From Halisarca cf. caerulea (taxonomy: Eukaryota; Porifera; Demospongiae; Chondrillida; Halisarcidae): DNA of 25,000 bases. This document shows positions 15,879 to 25,000 of this stretch, piece by piece. A program made the position numbers and the translations under genes. The notes under the pieces are model-generated. The model worked only from the letters and a program-made list of their open reading frames with translations, made no database searches and was not told where the DNA came from. The stretch's first letter is position 1. Each line of letters begins with the position of its first letter. The stretch is taken from assembly GCA_963170055.1 (NCBI GenBank), contig CAUJGJ010000002.1:1209446-1234445 (forward strand), in the 5' to 3' direction.

Positions 15879-17219
15879 GGCCGCTATTTTGCGGCCTTGC
15901 TGACGTTGTCTCGGGGTCACGTGTCCCCCTGGACACGCGATCCTAGGTATGGTCCTAGAAGCGATTGTCCTCTTTAGAAACAGGTGTCCCCCATATATAA
16001 TAGTCTAAAAAGTTACAAAGCAAAATTATTATAGAACAAGATTATTCTATGAACGATAAGTCTTAGACTAACATAAGGTATAATTTAATAGTTATTATAA
16101 TGATAGTGAATGAGCAAATGCAAGAATCAATCCCTAACTACAATTATAATTGCATGCATATACGGAAGACAAGACACTGTTATAGATACTTCTGCACCAC
16201 AGCAGCTACAGTGATACCACTCCTTGCACTGGTTGAACCAGTGGGCCAAGTTTGGAGTGGCCTTTCCACCAACTATAGTGCAGGACTGATAAATCAACAG
16301 CATAAACAAACCACTAGTGGGGGGGATACCACATCATTTTTGGACAAAGTTACATGTATTGTACATGTCGTAAGTCCAAAATGATATTTACAAAAATAGT
16401 CCTCAGACCTGGGGTGAAAGGAGTGCCATTTCACACAAAATGTAGTTTTAAGGTAAGTGAGGGTGACCTGGCAAGGCAGAAAACGCACGATGTAACCTCA
16501 CTAGAAAACAAGACAACAAACAAGGTACATGTAGTATTATAGCTATAAAGTTGCACAAATACTGATAGACACACAATATCACAATTCAAACACTGTAGCC
16601 AAATAGCACATAGTTATGGCCAGGGATGGTATGTTGCTACGTTGGAGAGTTGCAACTCAGCGAAGATATAGTAGCTCCCAGCAATTGCAGCTTTGGCAGC
16701 TTCCATCAGGGTTGACCTGAGCTGTTTAGGGAGCTTTGAGGGCAATGGTCTTCAGGATGGCAAAGGCATCACTACATGGTGAAATGTCCTGGACATCCAA
16801 TCTAGATTGTGACTCAGGCCAAATCTTCGGCATGGCCTTGGGTGTCTAAATCGGAGGCTAATAGTTGGTACAGTGGTTGCTCTTCTTCTAAGTTGACCAC
16901 TGCCAACTGGCTGGGGATAGTCTATCCAGTCCTCATCGAACGGTCAACCTATACCAAGGTGATCGCTGTGGCAGGTTTGGAGAACGGTGCTTCTTTTCCT
17001 TAATTGCATGATTTCACCACAGGTCTCCATTGGGTCTCCCTTCCTGGAGGACACCAGCGCTGGAATAGAACAGGACGCTGACGCCAGCTTTGATCTTGAA
17101 ATTCGCAGAGAATTCATTCACAGAACGCGGTGCCCTGATTCTGGCAAGGGGATACGTAATCCTAAAGGGATCCCATGTCCGGGGGACAGCTATAATCCGG
17201 GGACACGTGATCCTCTGAC
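15879..17219. other. Interior of element B, no intact gene
   Basis: Subterminal sites related to GGGGACACGTGATCC recur at both ends: 15913-15928 (inverted), 15931-15943, 17148-17162 and 17199-17213. These are candidate transposase-binding motifs. The rest holds short open frames only. On the minus strand around 16610-16760 a stretch reading like MEAAKAAIAGSYYIF could be a decayed coding remnant. Confidence 0.5.
16127..16309 (-). pseudogene. Possible PHD-finger remnant inside element B
   Basis: The minus-strand frame includes HWFNQCKEWYHCSCCG. This resembles the W-x-x-C-x-x-C-x-x-W-(Y/F)-H-x-x-C core of PHD fingers. The upstream Cys pair and the terminal Cys pair are not clear and no exon borders were found, so it is at best a decayed fragment. 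Confidence 0.3.
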
Positions 17220-17269
17220 AACGTCACCCAACAAGGCGGCGAAATAGCGGTCTGGGCTACACGAGACTA

Positions 17270-17278
17270 TTGACAATG
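17270..17278. repeat. Right target-site duplication of element B (TTGACAATG)
   Basis: Exact copy of 11462-11470, directly after the B end ...CGAGACTA. Confidence 0.85.
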
Positions 17279-17770
17279 TCCTATCAAAAATATTTCGTGC
17301 CAGGATATTATTACTGTAGTCAATAGCGTAGTATTATATGGTAACCGTTGCAGCAGCCTATGTGGTTACCGCATCTCATATCTATGATGCAACCCTTTGT
17401 ACATGGACAACACCATTTGGCAGAACCTGAGGCAGAACCATGTACTTTTATATTATGGGTTTTCGAGTATCTATGGTATAGCGAACTAGTCCGGTGTCAT
17501 AAAATTTTATCCCCCTCATTCTAGGCCCTCAGGGGGTCTAAAATTTTAACATTTTAGACCCCCAGCATGAGATTAAGCCCCCTTCAGAAAATGGTAGCAG
17601 ATGTGAAATGTTTCCATAAATCGATAGGCATTTCTTTTGTCTCACAGGCTTTGAAAGGAATGGCCTCACCTCTCCTTTGTATGTTAAAGCAGTTAATGAG
17701 ATGTTATATCATTCATTGTTGGCTGGTGGTATTTACAAACTTTTAACACTCTTAAAAGATGAATTTTTGC

Positions 17771-17844
<74 letters not shown>

Positions 17845-18416
17845 TACATTGTATATATATTCTATACAAATTATAAGCCATGTTTGGTTTGCTCAATGAC
17901 ATTATGGTTTGCTGCTGTATACTGTACATGAAGGATCACGTCCTGATAACAGAAAGAAGAAGTTCTCATTGTCAATGATATGATAACGAGTTTCGTACTC
18001 TCCGCCCTGCCCGAACCTGTCACACCAAATAGTTTTTGAATTGGGGAATTCTGTGTTCGGGGCCTTTAAACCTCCTCAGGCCTATTATTGCTGCATGTGT
18101 GATTTTTGTAACTAGATCATTTGACAATAATATTATCATCATAATGACATTGTGTATATTAAAGGAAAGGCCTACTAGTAGGACTCTGGTTTACACAATG
18201 GGATACATTATACAATGTAATCAGAGAATGCCGACCACTGTTACAGATAGATATTAATGCAACGCAATGACCTGGCAAGGTACAATAGTTCAACTTCAGT
18301 GCATAGTCCACTTCTGTTTATAGATGAACAACTTCAGATTCTGAATCCAATCTCCTTGAGAAATTATAACTGATGATCATCCTGTGGAAGACAGTTCCAC
18401 TGCATGAGAGGGTATA
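17279..18416. other. Non-coding region with a hairpin and a CA microsatellite
   Basis: The start of this stretch should be the original upstream flank of methyltransferase copy 1. An inverted repeat GGGGGTCTAAAAT / ATTTTAGACCCCC lies at 17532-17563 within a larger imperfect palindrome. (CA)n occupies 17774-17842. An open plus-strand stretch at 17645-17773 (GLTSPLYVKAVNEMLYHSLL) follows a TCTCACAG acceptor-like site but has no family match. Confidence 0.45.
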
Positions 18417-18788
<372 letters not shown>

Positions 18789-18801
18789 TGTGTGCAGTTA
18801 A

Positions 18802-19011
18802 GGTAGAGTGCCCTAATCCTGATCACTCCCTAATCCTGATCACCGCATCTCCTAGCAGACACAGAAAGATTTAGGCTTTATTATTCCGTATCTGTAATGT
18901 CCTGTGGTAGGGCTGAGAAATACCAGGCTAAAATGTCTCCAACTTTAGTTCCTGAGCTCAGGAAAAGCGCTGATTGGCATTAGGGAGTGATCAGGATAAG
19001 GGCACTTTACC
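18802..19011. mobile_element. 210-bp MITE with TTAA target duplication
   Basis: Inverted ends GGTAGAGTGCCCTAATCCTG and GGTAAAGTGCCCTTATCCTG (reverse complement of the right end) extend over about 35 bases. They are flanked by TTAA at 18798-18801 and 19012-19015. TTAA duplication is the hallmark of piggyBac-type transposition. No coding capacity. Confidence 0.8.
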
Positions 19012-19154
19012 TTAATCATTTTGCTTGGGCTGAGTAGCCCAGAGCTTGCAAGTCTGAAAGTAGGTGTTGGTAATTAGGCTTACTGAACTTGAAATCCCAT
19101 ACCTTGGTCATGTTGGCGACACAACTTCATGGGACGATTTTTCCTCCTGCTTAC

Positions 19155-19181
19155 CAACAGAAGCACAAGAAACGTCTTCAT
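19155..19181 (-). pseudogene. Duplicate of the carboxylesterase signal-peptide start
   Basis: Reads MKTFLVLLL then a GTAAGC donor. With 5' flank ATTCGTC it closely matches the carboxylesterase start at 4350 (MKTFIVLLL, same flank). It lies downstream of methyltransferase copy 2 as the carboxylesterase lies downstream of copy 1. The next acceptor-like site (CTTTCAG near 19060) leads to a stop after 13 codons, and no other esterase exon follows. It is probably a relic of a duplicated esterase-methyltransferase block. Confidence 0.45.
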
Positions 19182-19918
19182 GACGAATAGCTGACGCGAT
19201 CTAGTATCTATGGTTTATAGTTGATGATTTATATGCATTTATACTTCATATTTATAGTATGTTACCTATCGGGTGGAACCACAAGTATTTTATTCGAACC
19301 AGACAAATATCCCACGCTCACTTCACCTCTGTATCTTTGTGCAGAGGCAGTACCGTAACCAATGAGGTTCAACCGAGGTGCGGTTATTGCTAATTGAAAA
19401 CTTACCCCAATATCCCGCCAGACGACGTGAAATACCGTCGGCTGTGCAATTTTTGGAGGCTTCCACGGAAGCCGTTTGAAATATAAGTTGAATTAATAAT
19501 TATCCTCATGCCATATATTCTAGCCAGTGTACCGACATGGTGTGCAATTCTAGGTTGTTCCCCCAATGAGCAAAAAGTGAACTGGATAATCATTGATGGT
19601 TTATCGAAGCTGAATATATTATGAAATGCTGCGTCGTTATACAAAAAATTGAACATCCATCACTATACATTGAAATAAATTGATGACAGCTTTCAATATT
19701 TTCAGCCCCATGTATACACAGTCTCATACCCAGCCCCTTCTGCCGGCGACCGGCAGAAGGAGCTGGGTACGAGCTAATGCATGCAAGCACTGCAAATAAT
19801 CCACTAATAAAAGAAAATTGCATGTGTACGCATCATATACCAGACCAGTAGCCATTAAAAATATTCTTAAATTGGTTAATATTATAAATAGTATGTAAGC
19901 TAATAGCAAAAAATGCCT
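19182..19918. other. Intergenic, with a MITE-like hairpin
   Basis: No gene is seen. At 19723-19773 there is a hairpin with 24-base arms (two mismatches) built on CTTCTGCCGG / CCGGCAGAAG with a 3-base loop, flanked by CTCATACCCAG / CTGGGTACGAG. Confidence 0.6.
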
Positions 19919-21407
19919 CTATGATTTCCTCCTCCAAACTGTGGCATGAGCTGCTGTCCACTGGTGCTTGCGAGCTGTCTCCTTGATGACAAATGGAAAG
20001 TCTTCAGAATACACCAAGTCGAAGTCCACTTCCAAGACTTTGCGTAAAGTAGCAGATCCAGTAACCGCCTCCCCATTTGAATCCACATACCCTCCAAGCC
20101 ATTTGTCCTGTAAAGAAAGGAAGAGAAAAACCTGCATTAAGTGGCTGCATATGCAAATAACAGCTCAACTACAGCAGCCATTGTGATATTGAGCCCAGCG
20201 AACTGAAACCCACAGCTAACATAAGACTTGCACTACAGACACACTTGTCACAAATGTACTGTGACTGAATAGTACATGATCTCCAGTACCTCTTGTATTA
20301 CCCAAGCACAGCTTAAAACCACAGTCACATACATGGAGGAAATTAGGCCCACTATAGAGACAAAACCAAAATAAAGGCAGACTTGCAGTTGGTATACGTA
20401 TAGGATAAGTTCACGGAGTCTGTCTCTGGTGACAACAAATTGTCATACAAATGTGCCAACAGTGTGAAATGTAGACAAAAATGCAGGAAAACGAAGTCAA
20501 CGCAAGAATTCACTTTAGCTGTGTATTCTTTCAGCCAAGAATAGGGGGAGGTTAGCACCACGATGCCACCTGGTACCACCAGGCTCCGTAGTCGATTCAG
20601 GAAAACCATGGGATCAGGCAGACGGCACACCAAATTGGCACCCAAAACACATCCAAACTGACCCAGGTTGGGGCTCAAGTTACAGGCATCTCCTTGCATG
20701 AACACACATCGATCTCTGTCCTGAACGAAAAAAAAATATTCATGATCGAGAAGAAAATCCATACATAAGCCACAAGAAACACATTATTTCTCAAATTACA
20801 GAATACTCTTTATTGACAATCAACATGATAAACAGACTTACAATATCATGGGAGACTTTGGCAACTTTGTCTGCTCCAAGCTCTCCCTCTCCAGGAAGAA
20901 TATATTTGCAAGATCCTTGGTGTTTTATTTCATTACATTTATCAATGAATGCATGAGAGAAGTCAATCCCAATGACGTTGTCAAAGGAACGAGCCAATTC
21001 GAAGCTACTTCTCCCAACAGCACACCCTATATCAAGAGCCTTGTTCAAGACACCATCCTGTAGAGAGAAATTCGAATTCGTGAGCATCACTTCTAAGCAA
21101 GAGACTATACGCTGCACAGACACAACGTACAGTGTTCACAACATCATACAACAAGAGACCTTACGGATTTGTATTGAACGCATAGTTCAGCACATCTCTT
21201 CGGAAAGTCGGTGTGCTCACGCGGACCAATTTGATAAGGAAAATACTCCTCTGGAGTGGCGTAGTGAAACGCCATGTACTGATTCACAAGGGATTTAGTT
21301 TCATAGACGTTGGACACCGTCTTCAAAGTCCTAGTCCACTTCCAGAGTAGAAGCCCGCCGCCAAGTCCGACTGCTGCCGCTATAGCAAACTTTTGCCAAT
21401 CAGCCAT
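19919..21407 (-). CDS. Membrane-anchored OvoA C-terminal-type SAM methyltransferase, copy 2
   Basis: Compact paralogue of copy 1. Exons 21165-21407, 20842-21057, 20514-20720 and 19919-20107 (stop TAG) have identical lengths and phase 0 junctions; 284 aa with 29 differences from copy 1. The same layout is present: membrane segment at residues 7-22 (AIAAAVGLGGGLLLW), YETKSLVNQYMAFHY, motif I LDIGCAVGRSSFELA, GDACNL, CRLPDP, VPGGIVVLTSPYSWLKEYT and ATVWRR at the C-terminus. Its motif I Ala matches the usual OvoA-type pattern better than the Ser of copy 1. An upstream in-frame ATG at 21467, inside the palindrome, would add 20 residues starting MAERDWVGNARL. The 21407 start is preferred because it aligns with copy 1. 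Cytosolic methylation of a thiol-imidazole or related small molecule at a membrane is inference. Confidence 0.9.
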
Positions 21408-21431
21408 CTTGTCCTGTCCTTGGGTTTTGAG

Positions 21432-21521
21432 TAGTCTGGCGTTGCCGACCCAATCTCGCTCGGCCATTTTCGGGGACTGACGAAAATGGCCGAGCGAGAT
21501 TGGGTCGGCAACGCCAGACTA
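21432..21521. mobile_element. Perfect 90-bp palindrome with 9-bp flanking direct repeats
   Basis: Two perfect 41-base arms (21432-21472 and 21481-21521) surround the 8-base loop GGGACTGA. GGTTTTGAG abuts both sides (21423-21431 and 21522-21530). The ends TAGTCTGGCGTTGCC resemble those of element B (TAGTCTCGTGTAGCC), and both have 9-bp duplications, so this looks like a minimal member of the same family. Each arm has ATGGCCGAGCGAGATTGGG..., coding MAERDWVGNARL, in frame with the gene it points to. Confidence 0.85.
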
Positions 21522-21767
21522 GGTTTTGAGATCGGTGAGCAAGATAAAATGGCTGCTTTGAGTTTCGGCATTCTGACAGGTACGTACATGCATCAGTGCT
21601 GTGTACGTATTGCTAATGCTTGATCACTGCATGTATGTGTGGAGTGGATTGCCCTGATGTGATTGCGATGAATTTATTTCGTATGCAGTTAGTGACAGAT
21701 GTTTTCGAGGTACAGCGGTGGATAAGAGCGGTCCGAACCTGAAGAGACTGTTGCAGGAAAGCGCGGG
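21486..21767 (+). CDS. Gephyrin / MogA-like molybdopterin adenylyltransferase, first two exons
   Basis: Exon 1 ends at 21579 (ACAG|GTACGT). It starts at ATG 21549 or, in frame, at 21486 inside the palindrome. Exon 2 is 21689-21767 (ATGCAG acceptor, GTATGT donor). The join gives MAALSFGILTVSDRCFRG then TAVDKSGPNLKRLLQ. This is the N-terminus of the Mog/MoaB/gephyrin-G domain, with the diagnostic TVSD.CFRG and D.SG..L motifs. The domain binds molybdopterin for adenylylation before molybdenum insertion. Later exons, including the expected TTGGTG motif, were not found up to 25000. Either intron 2 is longer than 3.2 kb, with the secreted gene at 22744-24956 nested inside it on the other strand, or the gene is truncated. 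Confidence 0.75.
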
Positions 21768-21841
21768 GTATGTAAAAGTTGCACTTCCTTAGCTGCATCT
21801 ATGTATTACTTTCAGCTGTAATACAATGAGACGTGCTTAGT

Positions 21842-22031
21842 AAGTACCTGGTTATCCTCCTGGTACCTGGTTATCCTGGTTATCCCCCTGGTACCTGGTT
21901 ATCCTGGGTATCCTCCTGGTACCTGGTTATCCTGGCTATCCTCCTGGTACCTGGTTATCCTGCTATCCTCCTGGTACCTGGTTATCCTGCTATCCTCCTG
22001 GTACCTGGTTATCCTGGGTATCCTCCTGGAT
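21842..22031 (+). repeat. 27-28-bp tandem repeat (GGTACCTGGTTATCCTG...)
   Basis: About seven units alternating GGTACCTGGTTATCCTG with GGTATCCTCCT or CTATCCTCCT. It lies just after the second gephyrin-like exon, presumably in its intron. Confidence 0.85.
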
Positions 22032-22142
22032 ATAAGTACTAGTGCAAGACCTACTCTGCACTCTAGAGCGGTCTCTGCCTCATGTGCACTACCCAAACTA
22101 GCTGTGATAGCAAATGTCTCAGCATAGATATTATCTATGGTC

Positions 22143-22391
22143 TCAGCTAGTTAGTACCATGTAGAGATTTGTGTTCTCCTCGAGATACCTCCTACTAAGC
22201 AGGTTCTTATAGTTGGCCCTGCCCAGCACTGCCCATAGCCAGGACCTTTGCAGGCACTTCTTTGAGACAGTCCATGGTTTTAAGTCAGCCTTGCTCACTA
22301 TCACTGCATCCGTATGTACTGTGAAAGTGTCCCTAAACACTTTTTTGGGGTCAGTTTTGTGTGCATTTATATACTCCATATTTAACCCCAT
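22143..22391 (-). CDS. Hypothetical 82-codon open frame
   Basis: Unrecognised. It has mixed composition and no low-complexity bias (e.g. DPKKVFRDTF, SWLWAVLGRA). No splice sites were assigned. It could be a fragment of a mobile-element gene or chance. Confidence 0.2.
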   Translation of the reverse strand: MGLNMEYINAHKTDPKKVFRDTFTVHTDAVIVSKADLKPWTVSKKCLQRSWLWAVLGRANYKNLLSRRYLEENTNLYMVLTS

Positions 22392-22743
22392 TACACCGTT
22401 GTGACATAATTTGAGTATCTAACGGTTTGTGTTGTTCATGGACCATTGGTATTGTCGCAAAGACAGTTAGTCACACGCGTCTGCCATTCCTAGTACATCT
22501 GTCACCATTGGCATTGTGAACTTAAGGAACACACAAAATACTCAATACAAATATGTCACATTGGTCACATTGTATGGTTTAATATGCAGTATACATATAT
22601 AAGGACAGTACACAGTACATTGTACATAGTGCATTACATGCATAGTGTATGTTACCAAAGATACTAATGATGGCACATACTGTACTGTACAGTGATGTCC
22701 ATTTTATATTGCGTTACTTCAGAGCATGCATGTATACATCTGA
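22392..22743. other. No feature seen
   Basis: AT-rich sequence with several GTACA/TACAGTAC phrases. It is probably the 3' flank of the minus-strand secreted-protein gene. Confidence 0.4.
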
Positions 22744-24956
22744 CTAGAGTAGACTTGTTTCCCTGACAAGTTTTATCTGGAGGTACAGTAGGCTGATGGA
22801 CTGTGTATTGCCGCTGATGTAGACATCGAAGAAGAGGCCTCTGCTAGGATCGATGGACTTTGTGTACTCCACGGCATTTATGAAGGTGGAGTATTCCACT
22901 GCTGAGCATGATCCCCACTCTCTCCCTGGTTTGAACAGCAAGGTGGTTTGGTTCACCTCAGCCCTCATTTCCTCTCTCAAGTTAGAGACCCGAACACCAT
23001 AACCTTCTCTGTCGTCATCATCATAGTCCTCGTCGTCATCATCGTCCCTATCCACTTTTCTAGTCCTTTCTACAGTGGGTCTTTTGTTTATCTCCCTGTA
23101 CTCATTCAGTGGTCTGTTTAGCCCAGAAGGAGAAATTTCTGCTGCCTCAATCCCAAAACACAGAGCAGTCGTGTTGTATTGAAGGCTGGGAATTACAAAC
23201 CCGATTACATTGGTCCCATCACTCAGGAAGTATGCAATATCTGCATTTAATGATGATCTGTACAGGTCTGTAGTAGCAGTTGTTTGTACGTAGTATGACT
23301 GCGTGGGTGGTAGTTGTGAGGGGGGAAGGAGAGGTATCCTCAGGAGTCTCTGCACCCCTTTTGTGATATCCCTGTCAATCTGCAGCCTTGCAGGTCTTAT
23401 ACGTGTACGACGTATCAAGCTTGGAGATACATACTCCTGCATATCTTCGGGGGTCAACAGTCGATTGTAGAGGATGTCGCTTGTCATCTTAGTTCCCTGT
23501 GAAAGACAGTACGTATATGTCACTGATGTTGATGCATACCTGCATGCTCGCTGCGTCGTGCACTACGGACTTTATGTCTGAGTCTCTGGAGTGATGCATG
23601 TGGTGGACTTGCAGTATGTGTTAACTGCAAATTCCTGAGAACTACGTACAGTAATACCTGTCTATACCAACCACTAAAGGCCCAATATCTCTAAGTTCAT
23701 CTGTAGACAGTACAGTAAAACCAGACTATAGCAACCATTCAAGGAACCAAGTGCATTATAGTCTCTATAGGATATTAAAACTTGCAGGTAATAGTAATTT
23801 ACTTGAATAAATATTTTGTGGTTCCCTTCCCAGCCACGAAAAACATGAAATTGTCACCCCTCAAAATTGCCTACTACGTGGTATTTTATAACAGTGGTGT
23901 AGCAGCCCTTCTCGGCTTGTCACAGCCTTGTAATGTGTTGTGCACCTGCTGTTATGTACCCTGTTTGGGACAGTTGGTTTCCTCTCCTCCACCAGTTGTC
24001 CTCTTCTCTGTCCAGTGGCCAGTCCCTGACAAGTTACAGAAAAAGAGAGATACAGTTTAACTTGCTTAATACATGCCTCAAAGGGGACACGAAAATCAGA
24101 ACTTATCAGGGATACTTCACTATCAGGGTTGGTTTATGTACATGAGGTATACACAGGGACAGAATGAGGAGTACTTACTATCCAGGAGTACGTACTAAAC
24201 CAGGTACTTACTATCAGGGTTGGTTTGTGTACATGAGGTATACACAGGGACAGAATGAGGAGTACTTACTATCCAGGAGTATGTATTAACCCACGTACTT
24301 ACTATCAGGGTTGGTTCATGTACATGAGGTATACACAGGGACAGAATGAAGAGTACTTACTATCCAGGAGTATGTACTAAATCAGGTACTTACTATCAGG
24401 GTTGGTTTGTGTACATGAGGTATACACAGGGACAGAATGAGGAGTACTTACTATCCAGGAGTATGTACTAAATCAGGTACTTCCTAAGCAAGTTCCCCTG
24501 CATACGTAGTTACTACAGGTAGGCCAGTGAGGCACAGTGACATCAGAATTTATACAGTCAAGTTTGGTTAGTAAGTACCTGGGATAGTACACACTCCTAC
24601 ATAGAAAAGGACTTGTTACTCTCTCCTACCCTCATCTACACTATTGAAAACAACACTGGCAACAAGTACAGTCGAACTCTGATAGTAAGTACCTGGGTTA
24701 GTGAGTACTCCTGGATTGTTCTGTCCCTACCTCATGCAATACCATTGAAAGCACCTTGGATATTACTGTAAGTACCTCTGATAGTGAGTACCTATTTTGC
24801 CTTCCCTAGAGGGTACTTCCTATCCAAGTCCTACTGTACTTAGTTGGCCCATAATGCCACTTGTTTATCAAGTTTGATTGTAGTTACCTTATCATCGATC
24901 CCAGCCAGGAGTAGGATTTGAAGGAGCAAAAACACTGATGACTTGAACACTGACAT
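22744..24956 (-). CDS. Unrecognised secreted protein with an acidic tract
   Basis: Two exons: 24888-24956 (23 codons, ending AAG|GTAACT) and 22744-23496 (acceptor TTTCACAG, stop TAG), joined in phase 0 to give 273 aa. Residues 1-19 (MSVFKSSVFLLLQILLLAG) are a clear signal peptide with no later membrane segment, so export is likely. The body begins LYNRLLTPEDMQEYVSPSLI. It is followed by a Tyr/Thr-rich middle and an Asp-rich run (RDDDDDEDYDDDDREGYG) at roughly two thirds of the length. It ends in a compact domain with single Cys residues and SLLYLQIKLV. The acidic run could bind calcium or mineral; that is a guess. The 1.4-kb intron carries tandem and inverted repeats. Confidence 0.7.
24121..24484 (+). 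repeat. 91-bp tandem repeat, four copies, in an intron
   Basis: TATCAGGGTTGGTT recurs at 24121, 24212, 24303 and 24394, an exact 91-bp period with few substitutions. Diverged inverted relatives (AGTAAGTACCTGG, GTTCTGTCCCTACCTCATG) lie at about 24560-24830. Confidence 0.9.
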
Positions 24957-25000
24957 CCTTACAACTTCCCACACTATTTCTGAAATAACCACTTTCTACA

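Noticed and set aside
21833..22042. Leu-Val-Pro-Gly-Tyr-Pro repeat protein
   Set aside because: Translation of the 27-28-bp tandem repeat; no conserved context.

Overview
This is eukaryotic, almost certainly animal, DNA. Genes are split by GT-AG introns, CA/GT microsatellites are abundant, and there are DNA transposons, MITE-like elements and minisatellites. The gene set (secreted carboxylesterase, gephyrin-type Mog domain, ovothiol-type methyltransferase, an OTU-linked DDE transposase) fits an early-branching metazoan, perhaps a sponge. That assignment is inference only. Most long open frames here are CA-repeat dipeptides or minisatellite translations, not genes.

Layout. 1-464 is a 32-bp tandem repeat. 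1507-4350 (minus) is the 5' part of a secreted carboxylesterase (signal peptide, HGG oxyanion loop, GQSAG nucleophile elbow); its C-terminal half is not in the window. 5633-11460 (minus) is a four-exon gene for a 284-aa membrane-anchored SAM methyltransferase of the OvoA C-terminal (4-mercaptohistidine N1-methyltransferase-like) type. 19919-21407 (minus) is a second intact copy with the same exon lengths and phases, about 90% identical in protein. 21486-21767 (plus) holds the first two exons of a gephyrin/MogA-like gene, divergent from methyltransferase copy 2. 22744-24956 (minus) is a two-exon gene for an unrecognised secreted protein with an acidic tract.

Between and inside these genes are mobile elements. 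Element B (11471-17269) has TAGT...ACTA inverted ends and a 9-bp target duplication (TTGACAATG), and sits one base upstream of the ATG of methyltransferase copy 1. Element A (11488-15870) is nested inside B's left terminal repeat with an 8-bp duplication (GTAGCCCA). A has ~1-kb inverted repeats filled with a TGTGTCTAG minisatellite and carries a broken DDE-type transposase followed by a truncated OTU domain. Intron 3 of copy 1 carries a ~3.2-kb composite element containing two inverted ~735-bp units. A small TTAA-flanked MITE lies at 18802-19011.

The most unusual structure is a perfect 90-bp palindrome (21432-21521) between methyltransferase copy 2 and the gephyrin-like gene. It has 9-bp direct repeats (GGTTTTGAG) abutting both sides and ends resembling those of element B, so it looks like a minimal transposon of the same family. 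Each arm carries an ATG and 12 codons (MAERDWVGNARL) in frame with the gene it faces, so two unrelated divergent genes may have gained the same N-terminal peptide. Elements with similar ends thus landed just upstream of the start codons of both methyltransferase copies.
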